From assembly GCA_023150945.1 (NCBI GenBank), contig JAKLJX010000016.1, positions 62,001-126,000 of the forward strand: 64,000 bases of DNA, given 5' to 3'. The position numbers and the translations under genes were made by a program. Source of the stretch: a bacterium. GTDB lineage: Bacteria; Zhuqueibacterota; Zhuqueibacteria; Zhuqueibacterales; Zhuqueibacteraceae. The notes under the pieces are model-generated. The model saw nothing but the letters and a program-made list of their open reading frames with translations, made no database searches and was not told the DNA's origin. Positions 26,221 through 34,491 of the stretch are shown one piece after another (positions within the stretch are counted from its first letter, which is position 1; each line of letters starts with the position of its first letter).

Positions 26221-28735
26221 TCGTGCCCAATTGTTGTTTTTCCTCTTTGGACTTGGCTGACTTAACCAGTGCTTCCGCCAGCGAATAAAACTGCAAAGCA
26301 GATCCGATTTGACCAAGATGATGTAAAGACAAACCTAGTCGATTAAGTGCCCACCAAGGTGTGGTTTCGCCGCGGCGCTGTATAAACGGCAACAACAGGC
26401 TGACAACGCGGTCAAATTGCTGCCAGCGATGAAAGTTGCTGCTCAAACTCTCCAGCATCTCATCGGCCTCCTCTTGCAAGTTCGCCGCAGTAAAATGCTC
26501 GAACGCCGCCAAATCGTCGCTGATCAAGCAGGTGAATTTCTTACCGGCAAAACGCCAGTAGCGGCCCAACCGGGCATGGGTGTCGCGTTGCACCTCCTTG
26601 CGTAAAGGCTCGCGGTTAAGCAGTTCTGCCACCAACGGCGGCACCCGGTAGGTGGGCAGGTCTGTCCCGAACGCGTGGGCCGTTTCCAGCAAAGCGTAAT
26701 TGTTGAAATGCGTAATCGCAGTTTCGAGGTGATCGTTCTCATCCCACAGGGCGTACAAGCCGTCGATGATCAGTGGTCGCGGCTCCAAGGTGAGGCGCTG
26801 CAAAAGCAATTTTTCCGCCGGGGTGAGCGGGGCGATCAGCTCGTCGAACACCGGATCACGGCGCATGGCTTCGACCACGGTTTGCAGTGCGGCCCGCGGG
26901 GTGTCTCCCGGCGGCTGCAAACCAACAAATTTTTGCTGCAACCGTGCCCAGGTTTGCTCGCGCGCGGTGAGCAAGCCGGAGAGCCATTCGATGCTGCGAA
27001 AGTTGCCGCCCAGAGTTTGGTACATCTCCTTTTTGTCTGCAGCGGCCACGGTTTCCGGCCAGGACCACTGGCGCATGAAGCGCAAAATATCGCCCAGGCT
27101 GGCCTCGGGCAATTCAGCGGGCGCGGTATTTTTGAGCTTGTCGCTCTCCAGGGCATAGCGGCAGGTCAAGAGCGTCCACACCGGCCCGGAGAGGCGCTGC
27201 GCTCCGGCGATTAGGGCCTCGGTGGGCGCATGCTCCGGCAAAAAACGCCGGGTGGCCAAGCCCAGACAGGTTTCGAGGTTGTCAAAGATGAACAGGGTGG
27301 GCGAGGCGGCCAGGGCGTCGAGCATCACTTCCAACCGGTCGAGCGGCTGATTCAGAGTTTTCCAATTCTCGATTTGATTTTTGTTGGCGGTTTGCAGAAA
27401 AGGTAGGCGCAATTGCTCTTCGATGGCAGCCAAATCGAACGGCGGGGCAAAGGCAAAAATTTGTAGACCGGGGTTTTCGCGGCGCAGGCGCAGGCTAAAA
27501 TGGCCGGCGAGCGTGGTTTTGCCGACCCCGCCCATGCCGTAGAGCAGCAGATGCGGGGTTTTGGCACCCGCCCAATTGCGATAATGCCGGCGAATGGCTG
27601 CGCGCCGGCCAATAAAGCCTTCTTGCGTGAATGCCAGCTCGCCGATTTGCACTTTCTTCTGCAGCAACCGCGGCTGGGGCTGAAAAGGCTTGCCGCCGTC
27701 GAGCAATACCGGCTCCGCCTTGCGCGAGTAGAGCACTGGAATGCTCCACTGCTGGAAGACTTCGATGAAAAGCTCATGCGGCGCTTTGGCAGCGCCTGAG
27801 ACGGCGCCGGTCACTTGCTGGCGCGCTTCGGTGACGGCGCAATCAATGGCTTTACCCATAGCAAGGGCGCTATAGAAATGTCCGGCAAAATGGATGGCAG
27901 CATTATCGGTAACGGAACGCCTCATGCCGATGACATGCGGAACACCCGCTAAGAGCAGGGCGCCGGCAAAATCTTGCATTTGGCAGGCAGAAAGAAAAAA
28001 GCAGGGCGCCGGGGCTTTGCCACGTTTCCACACCGCAATCAGCTCCTCGGGGGTGACCTCACGCTGGCGGCCGGTGGCGTCGTCTTCACAAGCGAGTACC
28101 GCGCGGTCATCCTTCATGAGGCCGTGCATGCTGCAATGCACGACGTGATAGACATTGCTTTCGAGGCGGGCTTGCAGGGTAGCCAGCGTGCCGTCTTCCG
28201 CCACGTCGATTTCCACCTCGCCGCGGCTGAGCGCCGCATCGAGCTGGGCAAAGAGAAAAGTCTCCTCGGTTTCAAAATCCAGGCGGGACTTTTCGGGGTC
28301 GAGATCTTCGGGCGAGGCCACGAAAAGCAGAATGCGCAGCGGCCCGCCGGGCAGGTCAGGCATGGCCTTGTCGGCCGGTTGACAGCGCCGCAGGAGGGTG
28401 AAATCGGCATTGCGGCTGAGAAAACCCAGGCGCGGGTCGGCATGAAACGTCATTTCCCACGGCAACGCTTGCATGTCCGGCTCGCCGGATTCGAGAATGA
28501 GGCGCACGTGAGTCGTTGCGGCAATGGCCTGCTGCTGCAGGGCGAGAATTTTATCCAGGCCGCCATCAACAGCGTTGACAAGGGCCTCCCAAAGATGCGT
28601 GCCGAGCGCGATGATTTCTTTGGGCGCGAGCGGCTCACGGCGTTCCAGCTTGCGGTCAAATTCCTGGCGCAAGCGGGTGAGCACGATCAAGTCATGTGGA
28701 TTGATTGCGGGACGAATGACAAGGTCGATGGGCAT
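25466..28735 (-). CDS. CHAT protease - STAND ATPase - TPR protein (frameshifted near its 3' end)
   Basis: From ATG 28735 (MPIDLVIRPAINPHDLIVLT), 1,089 residues; the intact protein would be about 1,290. An N-terminal CHAT caspase-like protease carries the His in VYHVVHCSMHG (about residue 195) and the Cys in CFFLSACQM (about 248). The STAND/NB-ARC ATPase follows, with Walker A GMGGVGKTTLAGHF (about 402) and Walker B TLFIFDNLET (about 480). TPR units begin near residue 830, in 40-residue repeats that are nearly identical in DNA. By family, ligand binding to the TPR sensor oligomerises the ATPase and activates the protease, often in antiphage or cell-death systems. The frame ends in a non-TPR tail after the 7-base unit-length anomaly. 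Confidence 0.85.
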   Translation of the reverse strand: MPIDLVIRPAINPHDLIVLTRLRQEFDRKLERREPLAPKEIIALGTHLWEALVNAVDGGLDKILALQQQAIAATTHVRLILESGEPDMQALPWEMTFHADPRLGFLSRNADFTLLRRCQPADKAMPDLPGGPLRILLFVASPEDLDPEKSRLDFETEETFLFAQLDAALSRGEVEIDVAEDGTLATLQARLESNVYHVVHCSMHGLMKDDRAVLACEDDATGRQREVTPEELIAVWKRGKAPAPCFFLSACQMQDFAGALLLAGVPHVIGMRRSVTDNAAIHFAGHFYSALAMGKAIDCAVTEARQQVTGAVSGAAKAPHELFIEVFQQWSIPVLYSRKAEPVLLDGGKPFQPQPRLLQKKVQIGELAFTQEGFIGRRAAIRRHYRNWAGAKTPHLLLYGMGGVGKTTLAGHFSLRLRRENPGLQIFAFAPPFDLAAIEEQLRLPFLQTANKNQIENWKTLNQPLDRLEVMLDALAASPTLFIFDNLETCLGLATRRFLPEHAPTEALIAGAQRLSGPVWTLLTCRYALESDKLKNTAPAELPEASLGDILRFMRQWSWPETVAAADKKEMYQTLGGNFRSIEWLSGLLTAREQTWARLQQKFVGLQPPGDTPRAALQTVVEAMRRDPVFDELIAPLTPAEKLLLQRLTLEPRPLIIDGLYALWDENDHLETAITHFNNYALLETAHAFGTDLPTYRVPPLVAELLNREPLRKEVQRDTHARLGRYWRFAGKKFTCLISDDLAAFEHFTAANLQEEADEMLESLSSNFHRWQQFDRVVSLLLPFIQRRGETTPWWALNRLGLSLHHLGQIGSALQFYSLAEALVKSAKSKEEKQQLGTTLNNISQGFKARGEYSKALEYLEKSLAIQREIDDRPGEGATLNNLGQIYCAHGDYWHALGYLEKSLALRREIWDRPGEGMTLNNIGQIYYARGDYGKALEYLEKSLAIQREIGDRAGEGTTRNNISQVFRARGDYATALKYAQQSLLIQREIGDRAGEGTTLNNLSQVFKARGDYATALECAQQSLAIQREIGDHVSERTTLSNISEIFKACGDYAKALNYLQQSLEIYIEIGDLGFGGDGGRPNNFSPVL

Positions 28736-28935
28736 CCGGAATTCCCCTATAAGAATTTTCCTCGCGAGGCGAAGCGTGAAAAGTGAACCGGGTTTGGAAG
28801 CATTCCGGCCTTCCTGAAGGATTTTGTGAAGATTCAGGCGCAGCACCGAGTGCTTCACAAGATTCTGCTGAATGACATTCAAATGTACGACATATACTGA
28901 CTATGAGCGGCATGCCGTTAGATGGAAGCTCACCA

Positions 28936-29145
28936 TCAGCGATCTACCGCCCCGCGCAACAGGGTGTTTTTCGACAAATAGCGGCGCGGCACACTGACGA
29001 GCAACGGCGTATCGCAATACGGGCAGTTCAGCTTGATCTCTTCTTCGCCCTCTTCGTCAGATTTGGGTTTTGCCGCCAGGTGAAATGGTTTATTGCAATG
29101 TTCGCAATGCACGCGCGCAATGCGATCCTGGAGATTGTTGTCCAT
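28936..29145 (-). CDS. Small zinc-ribbon protein
   Basis: 69 residues from ATG 29145 with AGGAGG upstream. Two Cys pairs form a probable zinc ribbon: VHCEHCNKPF near the N-terminus and LNCPYCDTPLLVSVP later, separated by an acidic linker (KSDEEGEEEIK). No family beyond zinc ribbon can be named. It lies 29 bases downstream of a small membrane protein on the same strand and 200 bases upstream of the CHAT-STAND gene, so it may be part of that locus. Confidence 0.75.
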   Translation of the reverse strand: MDNNLQDRIARVHCEHCNKPFHLAAKPKSDEEGEEEIKLNCPYCDTPLLVSVPRRYLSKNTLLRGAVDR

Positions 29146-29174
29146 AAAATAAGCCTCCTGAGGATTTGAAAACT

Positions 29175-29591
29175 TTAGAGAATGCTCGCTGCAAAATAGA
29201 GTCCCGCCGCGAAGGCCAGCACCGAAACCAGCAACAATGCCCATTTCACTTTGCGCGCGCGCTCGAAGGCGCGGCGAATGGCGGCCGGCGAATTTTGATA
29301 ATGGCGGTACGGCAGGGGGAAGAACACCAGAATCGCGCACAAGGCGCTCAGTCCCCACAAGAGGAACGGCAGGGTGAAAGAACTGCCCTGCAAATCCGGT
29401 TTGACTGCGACTTTGATCTGCAGGCCTGCCAGAACCAAGCCTGCCACTGCGCCGATGGCGCCGACTAAATATTTGGCGGTTTCTTCGAGGCGGCCGAGGC
29501 TGGCGGCGAATTCGTCGCGCGCGAGTTTGAGATAAAACAAGTCGTCGTCAGTGGCGGCCCGGCTCTGCAGCACGGTTTCAGCTTCGTTCAT
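29175..29591 (-). CDS. Three-helix membrane protein of unknown function
   Basis: 138 residues from ATG 29591; AGGAGGG lies 13 bases upstream. After a soluble N-terminus with a helix LARDEFAASLGRLEETAKYL come three hydrophobic helices: YLVGAIGAVAGLVLAGLQI, TLPFLLWGLSALCAILVF and ALLLVSVLAFAAGLYFAASI. A short cationic loop RRAFERARKVK precedes the last. I do not recognise a family. It sits upstream of the zinc-ribbon gene and the CHAT-STAND gene in the same direction, so it may belong to that conflict locus; that is inference from position. Confidence 0.65.
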   Translation of the reverse strand: MNEAETVLQSRAATDDDLFYLKLARDEFAASLGRLEETAKYLVGAIGAVAGLVLAGLQIKVAVKPDLQGSSFTLPFLLWGLSALCAILVFFPLPYRHYQNSPAAIRRAFERARKVKWALLLVSVLAFAAGLYFAASIL

Positions 29592-29954
29592 GGCTTGCTC
29601 TTTCCCTCCTGCTTGTCTTTGAGTTGCTTGCGGGAGCGCGGTGAAGTCATACACGCCGCTGCGCCAGGCCCAAAAATCCGGCGCACCTGCGATGATCGCC
29701 GGCAGGACAGATCAATACTCATGTTCGTTTGACAACCAAGCTTAATGAGTTCGAGAGCCGCCCGAAGGGTTTCACGAGGGACTGTTTTGCCTGTCACGAT
29801 CGCCGAACAATAGGCATGTGCCATGAGAAAATCAAGGTCTCCCCCAAACCCCTCAATCCGGGTCCTTCTGAATCTGAGTCAATTCTCACCCGAGTCCTAA
29901 ACTCGCCTCCAGCCGCCCCAACACCACGCATTCGCCAGCCGGCTTTAGCCGGCT
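29592..29954. other. Intergenic stretch between WaaA and the membrane gene
   Basis: About 360 bases. A minus-strand frame (GKTVPRETLRAALELIKLG) might be a fragment of something, but matches nothing I can name. The right end carries the hairpin at 29937-29954. Confidence 0.35.
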
Positions 29955-29998
29955 TCAGCTACCAGCCTGCGATTTGAATCGCAGGTTTGAATCGCAGG
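29937..29998. repeat. Hairpin with TTTA loop plus 13-bp tandem repeat overlapping the WaaA 3' end
   Basis: AGCCGGC TTTA GCCGGCT (29937-29954) is a perfect 7-bp stem. It is followed by CCTGCGATT/AATCGCAGG (29966-29985), and TTTGAATCGCAGG occurs twice in tandem at 29973-29985 and 29986-29998. The final residues of WaaA (SNLRFKSQAGS) are encoded in this element. Confidence 0.75.
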
Positions 29999-31343
29999 CC
30001 GCCGCCAGCACCTCCACAATCCGGCCCGCAGCCCCGGCTTTGGCGGCGACGAACGCGCGGCATTGCCGGCCCACCTGCGCGCAGGCCGCGCGATCCTGCA
30101 ACAGCGCCAGCAACTCGCCCTCGCAGGTGGCGGCATCCGTCACGACTCTACCCAAGCCCGCGGCTTTCATTTCGAGCGCCTCGGGCGAGTTGTTCATGCG
30201 CGGACCGAACAGCACCGGCACGCCGTGCGCCGCGGCCTCGAGCACACTGTGCACGCCCGGGCCAAAGCTGCCGCCGACAAACGCGATCTGGCCCGCACCA
30301 TACAGCTCCGCCAGCACGCCGACACGATCGACCAGCAGAATCGCGGCCGCGCCCGCCTCCTGCGGCCGTGAGAGTCGCGCGCCACGCACGTGATGTTCCT
30401 GGAAGCGCTGCTCGAGTTCAGCCAAATGCACGGCGGTCGGCTCATGCGGAACGAGAATCATCTTCAAGCCGGGCACCTGCCGCCGCGCCGCCACAAAGGC
30501 GGGCAGCAGCACTTCTTCATCGGAGGGCCAGGTGCTGCCGGCAACCAACACCGGCCCCTCCGGCTGCCAGCTTCCGGGCAAAATCCTGCTGAGCTCCGCC
30601 TGCTGCGTGCGCAGCAGCACTTGATCATAGCGCGTATCGCCGAGAATGCGCAAGCGCTCGGGAGAGCGCAACAGCGGCCGCAAACTCTCGGCAGCCGTGG
30701 CGGAAACCGCAGCGATCACCGCGAAATTGGCGAGCACCTCCCGATTGAACTGGCGCACGCCCGGCCAGTCGCGTTTGGTCGCAGCGTTGGCGCTCACACT
30801 GGCATCGGCGAGCAGGAGAAAAACACCGCGGCGCCGCGCCTGCCACATGAAATTGGGCCAATAGTCATGGCGAATAACCAGTCCGGCCGCGGGATTGACC
30901 AGCTCCAGGAAACGGCGGGCATTGGTGAAAGTGTCGATCGGCAAATAGCACATCACTTCCGCGGGCAAATTTTGGCGAGAGAGATTCTGGTAGGCGCTGG
31001 GCGAGAAAACGGTCAGCACGCGCACGCTGCCGGGAAAGCGTGTGCCGATTTCATGCAGAATCGGCTTGGCCTGTTCGCATTCGCCCATCGAGGCAGCATG
31101 CACCCAAAAGCGCGGGCTTCCAGCCGGGAAGGCGGCCATTTGCTGCGCCAGCCGGGCAAACAAATGCGCACGGCCCTGCCGGCCCAGCTTGATCTTGGCG
31201 CCGGCGCGGGTGCGGCCCAGCAGCGCTGCAATGAGCTGAAAGAGGACAAAAAGAAAAGGGACGGCGATCAGATTGTAGAACGCCATCCACCAAACGGTGC
31301 GAAGTTTATTCAAGGGACGAGGCAGCGCGCGGCTTGCCACCAT
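29955..31343 (-). CDS. waaA: 3-deoxy-D-manno-octulosonic acid transferase (Kdo transferase)
   Basis: 462 residues from ATG 31343; ATG 31286 (MAFYNLIAVPFLF) is an alternative start and neither has a strong ribosome site. It transfers Kdo from CMP-Kdo to lipid A precursor at the inner membrane. N-terminal anchor helix AFYNLIAVPFLFVLFQLI; acceptor-domain motif WVHAASMGECEQAKPI with the catalytic Glu; RHDYWPNFMWQARRRGV; donor-domain GPVLVAGSTWPSDEEVLL and FVGGSFGPGVHSVLEAAAHG. All fit the WaaA/KdtA family in length. The C-terminal tail (LRFKSQAGS) comes from a repeat element. It implies an LPS-type outer membrane. Confidence 0.93.
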   Translation of the reverse strand: MVASRALPRPLNKLRTVWWMAFYNLIAVPFLFVLFQLIAALLGRTRAGAKIKLGRQGRAHLFARLAQQMAAFPAGSPRFWVHAASMGECEQAKPILHEIGTRFPGSVRVLTVFSPSAYQNLSRQNLPAEVMCYLPIDTFTNARRFLELVNPAAGLVIRHDYWPNFMWQARRRGVFLLLADASVSANAATKRDWPGVRQFNREVLANFAVIAAVSATAAESLRPLLRSPERLRILGDTRYDQVLLRTQQAELSRILPGSWQPEGPVLVAGSTWPSDEEVLLPAFVAARRQVPGLKMILVPHEPTAVHLAELEQRFQEHHVRGARLSRPQEAGAAAILLVDRVGVLAELYGAGQIAFVGGSFGPGVHSVLEAAAHGVPVLFGPRMNNSPEALEMKAAGLGRVVTDAATCEGELLALLQDRAACAQVGRQCRAFVAAKAGAAGRIVEVLAAACDSNLRFKSQAGS

Positions 31344-31496
31344 TGGGGGAGAGACGAAAGCATCGCTACGGCACCGCTGCGATTTGGGCGGCAGCAGATC
31401 GCGTCGTGCCTGCGAGTGCCGGGAAAATCATTTTCCCGCGGGCCGCGGCACGAGATTTCGCAGCGCCGGAAGCGCAGCCGGTGCCGGCAGTCGAGC

Positions 31497-32054
31497 TTAC
31501 TTGGGCTTGACGGGAATCTGCTTGTAATCTTCGCCGATGATCAGGGTCGCGGCCACCAGGCGTTCCGGGCTGGCCTGATACACCACATACTCATCCGGCA
31601 GGCCGAGGATCTTGGCGATCTTCAGGCCGTTTTCCATCTCTTTCGAGCGCCGATCGTAGATGTAGGTGCGCGGCACGCTGGCGCCGCCTTCGTAGTTGGT
31701 GACGTTCACCGGATCAAAGCCCTGCGCCTTGAGCAAGTCGGCGTACTTGCGCGCCAGGCCGCTGACGCCGCAGCCGTTGAGCACTTCGATTTTGGCGTTT
31801 TCGGCGGTCGGCGCTTCCGTGCGCGTCTCCGCGCTCATCGGGCGCTCGGTGCCGGAGAGAAAATGCTTGCTGACGAACGAAACAATCAACAGAACGTTGA
31901 TGATGCCCAAGCCCCACAGGGCGATCGAGAGGAATCCGTTCTTCAGATTGAAGCTTCCTTTCGTGCTCGTGCGCTTGGCCATCGCCCGCGGGCTGCCCGC
32001 AGAGGCAGAGGTGTTTTTCGACCGGCTCGGTGTTGCCATACGTTGCTTCGGCAC
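31497..32054 (-). CDS. LytR C-terminal domain protein with a transmembrane segment
   Basis: About 185 residues from a GTG at 32054, which has TGAGGA eight bases upstream; ATG 32039 is an alternative start. A basic Ser/Thr-rich N-terminus precedes one membrane helix (LSIALWGLGIINVLLIVSF). The periplasmic part is a LytR_C domain: IEVLNGCGVSGLARKYADLL, FDPVNVTNYEGG, and GLKIAKILGLPDEYVV. This domain is found in cell-wall or envelope-associated proteins, but its ligand is unclear. It is directly upstream of waaA on the same strand with a 153-base gap. Confidence 0.8.
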   Translation of the reverse strand: MPKQRMATPSRSKNTSASAGSPRAMAKRTSTKGSFNLKNGFLSIALWGLGIINVLLIVSFVSKHFLSGTERPMSAETRTEAPTAENAKIEVLNGCGVSGLARKYADLLKAQGFDPVNVTNYEGGASVPRTYIYDRRSKEMENGLKIAKILGLPDEYVVYQASPERLVAATLIIGEDYKQIPVKPK

Positions 32055-32126
32055 GCTCCTTTTCCTCAACTTTGAATGATCAGACAAAAAAATGACCCGC
32101 GCGAGCGAGTCATTGCAGCTTTCGAG

Positions 32127-32633
32127 TTATTTGTCGCTGGGCAATGGCGTCAGCGCAGGCGCCGGATCCCACCAGCGATCATAGTGGCGATACGGCAGGT
32201 AGTTGTGCGTGGGATAACTGCTGAACTGCACGCTCAGCGCGGTGCTGCGGCTCGGCTTGTATTCCAGGCTGGCGCCGGAAAGGAAGAAACCGTTCTGATT
32301 CACACCGGGCACGCCGAACGCGCCCAGGGGCTGGTTCATCACGCCCCATTGCAGCGCCACCTGCATGTTGTCCGCCACCCGGTAGCCCATGGTGTTCAGA
32401 TAAAGGCCCTGGCTGAAGCCCTGGCCGCCCACGCTCAGGTAAGAGAGCGAGTAGCTCTGCTGCATGCTGAAGCGCTGGGGGTTCAAGCCCAACAGGCCAA
32501 TCAAACCCTGCGGCTTGCTGAACGGCGCCGTCAACAAGTGTGAGAACGGAACCGGCTGCGTCTGCTCTTTCAATTGCGCAGAAGCCAGCGCCGGAACGAT
32601 CAACGTCAGGACAACGAAGGCAATCTTCTTCAT
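32127..32633 (-). CDS. Secreted or outer-membrane protein of unknown function
   Basis: 168 residues from ATG 32633 with GAGGAG upstream. A clear signal peptide (MKKIAFVVLTLIVPALASAQ) is followed by segments alternating hydrophobic and polar residues: LNPQRFSMQQSYSLSYLSV, GLYLNTMGYRVADNMQVALQ, ASLEYKPSRSTALSVQFSSY. This suggests a small beta-barrel or surface beta-protein. The C-terminus has HYDRWWDPAPALTPLP. No named family. It lies upstream of the LytR_C and waaA genes, all three on the minus strand. Confidence 0.75.
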   Translation of the reverse strand: MKKIAFVVLTLIVPALASAQLKEQTQPVPFSHLLTAPFSKPQGLIGLLGLNPQRFSMQQSYSLSYLSVGGQGFSQGLYLNTMGYRVADNMQVALQWGVMNQPLGAFGVPGVNQNGFFLSGASLEYKPSRSTALSVQFSSYPTHNYLPYRHYDRWWDPAPALTPLPSDK

Positions 32634-32883
32634 GACCAATCTCTCCTCATCGTTGCGTTGCTCCGTGATTGCTGCATGCTTCGCTTCCGCCTCAGTAAAC
32701 TTGCGATTTTGCACGCATTAAATAGTAAATTTTGTCGGTAAAGTCAAACGGTTTTTCGGCCGCCACCGGGATAATTGCTTGATTTTGGAGGACGCAAATC
32801 GTATGCTTGCGCCGTTATTCGCGCGTTCATCCACAACCATGCTGCTTGCTCGCCCGGCACTTTTCATTGAGGTGAAACAAGTC

Positions 32884-33795
32884 ATGAAATTCCGATTGGC
32901 GTCTGCTCTGCTCCTGCTTTGCTTGATTCTCCTCGGCTGTGAAGCCCGCCAAGCCGAGCGACCGGTCTATTCTGAAATGCAATTCTCCAGGTTGCCCCCG
33001 GGTGCCACGAGCGCGGAAGGTACAGGCGCCGAAGCGCTGCTCGCCGGCCGGGCCGCCGACGAGAACCAGCCGGTCGCCGCGCCGGTCCCAACGGCACGCA
33101 TGATCATCAAAACCGCGGAACTTTTCTGCGAGGTCGAGAATTTTGAAGCAGCCGCCGGCCGCATGCGCGCCCTGGCAGAAGAAAGCGGCGGCTATCTCGT
33201 GTCTGCGCAAACCAGCGTGCGGGATGACAATCGCAAATCCGGCATGCTCACGCTGCGCGTACCCGCGGACAAATTCGAGACCACGCTGGCCGCGCTGAAG
33301 AAGCTGGTCAAGAAAGTGGAAACCGAAAACCTCAGCGGCAACGACGTGACCGAGGAGTTTTATGATCTCACTGCCCGGCTGGAGAACAAGCGCCGGGCGG
33401 AGCAGCGCTTTCTGGAAATTCTCAAGACCGCCAACAAGACGAGTGAGATTTTGGAAGTCGAGCAGGCGCTCGTCAATGTGCGCGAAGAGATCGAACGGCT
33501 GGAGGGCCGCAAGCGCTATCTCTCCGATCAAGTGGCGCTCTCCACCATCACCGTGCGGCTGTTTGAGCCGCGGCCACTGATCACCACCGGCCGCGACAGC
33601 TTTTGGGGCAAACTCAAACGCGGCTTTGAAAACGGGCTCGCGGGCTTTGGCGACGTGTTGAGCGGCACCATCACGTTTGTGATTGCCGTATTGCCGCTGG
33701 TGCCGCTGTTCTGGCTCGCGGGCTGGGGAATCCGCAAATGGTACCGCAGCTTCAGAGCGCGCCAGGGAGTGACAGCCGGCAACGTAAAGATTTAG
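32884..33795 (+). CDS. DUF4349 lipoprotein with C-terminal membrane helix
   Basis: 303 residues from ATG 32884 with GAGGTG upstream. The lipobox is LCLILLGCEAR, so it is probably lipid-anchored at its N-terminus. The DUF4349 domain (about residues 75-265) starts with ARMIIKTAELFCEVENFEAA and includes GYLVSAQTSVRDDNRKSGML, TLRVPADKFETTLAALKKL, a long coiled-coil (EILEVEQALVNVREEIERLE) and DQVALSTITVRLFEP. A membrane helix (SGTITFVIAVLPLVPLFWL) ends it. The function is unknown across the family. Confidence 0.88.
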   Translation: MKFRLASALLLLCLILLGCEARQAERPVYSEMQFSRLPPGATSAEGTGAEALLAGRAADENQPVAAPVPTARMIIKTAELFCEVENFEAAAGRMRALAEESGGYLVSAQTSVRDDNRKSGMLTLRVPADKFETTLAALKKLVKKVETENLSGNDVTEEFYDLTARLENKRRAEQRFLEILKTANKTSEILEVEQALVNVREEIERLEGRKRYLSDQVALSTITVRLFEPRPLITTGRDSFWGKLKRGFENGLAGFGDVLSGTITFVIAVLPLVPLFWLAGWGIRKWYRSFRARQGVTAGNVKI

Positions 33796-34491
33796 TCATT
33801 TGAAGAACCGCCCGGGCGCTTGGAGCCTTTTGAAGCCCGTTCGACGAATAAATGCAACAACTCAAGTTGATTGGAATCGAGAGCGCCCGGGCGGTGGGTT
33901 TCTTCTCCGCGCGCCATGCCGGAAGCATCTTTTTGAGCGTGCCGCCGAGCCAGCATGGATTCTGCGACCCGCCGCGTGCTCAAAAGGAGCCGTTCGGCAA
34001 GACACGATTGCTGAAGGAATTCGCCGATTCCACACTGCCAAAACCGAAGTGTTCCGGTATCGGCTTGGCCGTTGCAACCCAATCATCAGAGTTCCCATAA
34101 CACTCGCAGTTTGCACGACCGCAATGCAGCCGTTGATTAGCAGTCGTGTTGTCTAAGACGATGGGCCGGTCGAAAAGTTCTATGCTGCGCGCAGGACGCA
34201 GGTATTTTGACTTTTGTAAAAAGGCTGGCGCAGTCCCTTTGCCGTTGCATCGTTGCGAAAGAACAAAGATACTGCCGAACCTACCAAAACACCCAACTGA
34301 TACAGCCTCCCGCTTCCGTTGGGTTTTGCTTTCCGCGGGAGGATTTCATCTTGGTTGTGGCCCGTCCAAGTTGGTAAGCTTTCATCTTGCAGCGCGACTT
34401 GCAGTCAACTCCATCCCCGCGGTGTCGATCATTAGATTGTGTTATCGCCATCTCCATAAACCTCGACTGTGAGCATACTGGGAGCCTCGTC
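33796..34491. other. Intergenic stretch upstream of the FdhF/YdeP gene
   Basis: About 700 bases with no supported gene. It contains two CGCCCGGGCG palindromes (33809-33818 and 33884-33893), and an inverted repeat CCTCCCGC (34306-34313) / GCGGGAGG (34335-34342) with a 21-base loop about 150 bases upstream of the next start. The hairpin might be regulatory, but its sequence does not clearly match a known riboswitch. Confidence 0.5.

Noticed and set aside
25080-26260. Plus-strand frames full of the phrases CAITDFSLN and RNPRRHK
   Set aside because: They are antisense reading of the TPR repeats and have no start signal of their own.
29588-29824. Small minus-strand protein (GKTVPRETLRAALELIKLG)
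   Set aside because: It overlaps the start region of another gene, has no ribosome site and no known pattern.
34306-34342. Molybdenum-cofactor riboswitch upstream of the FdhF/YdeP gene
   Set aside because: There is only an 8-bp inverted repeat with a long loop; I could not match the conserved core of that RNA.
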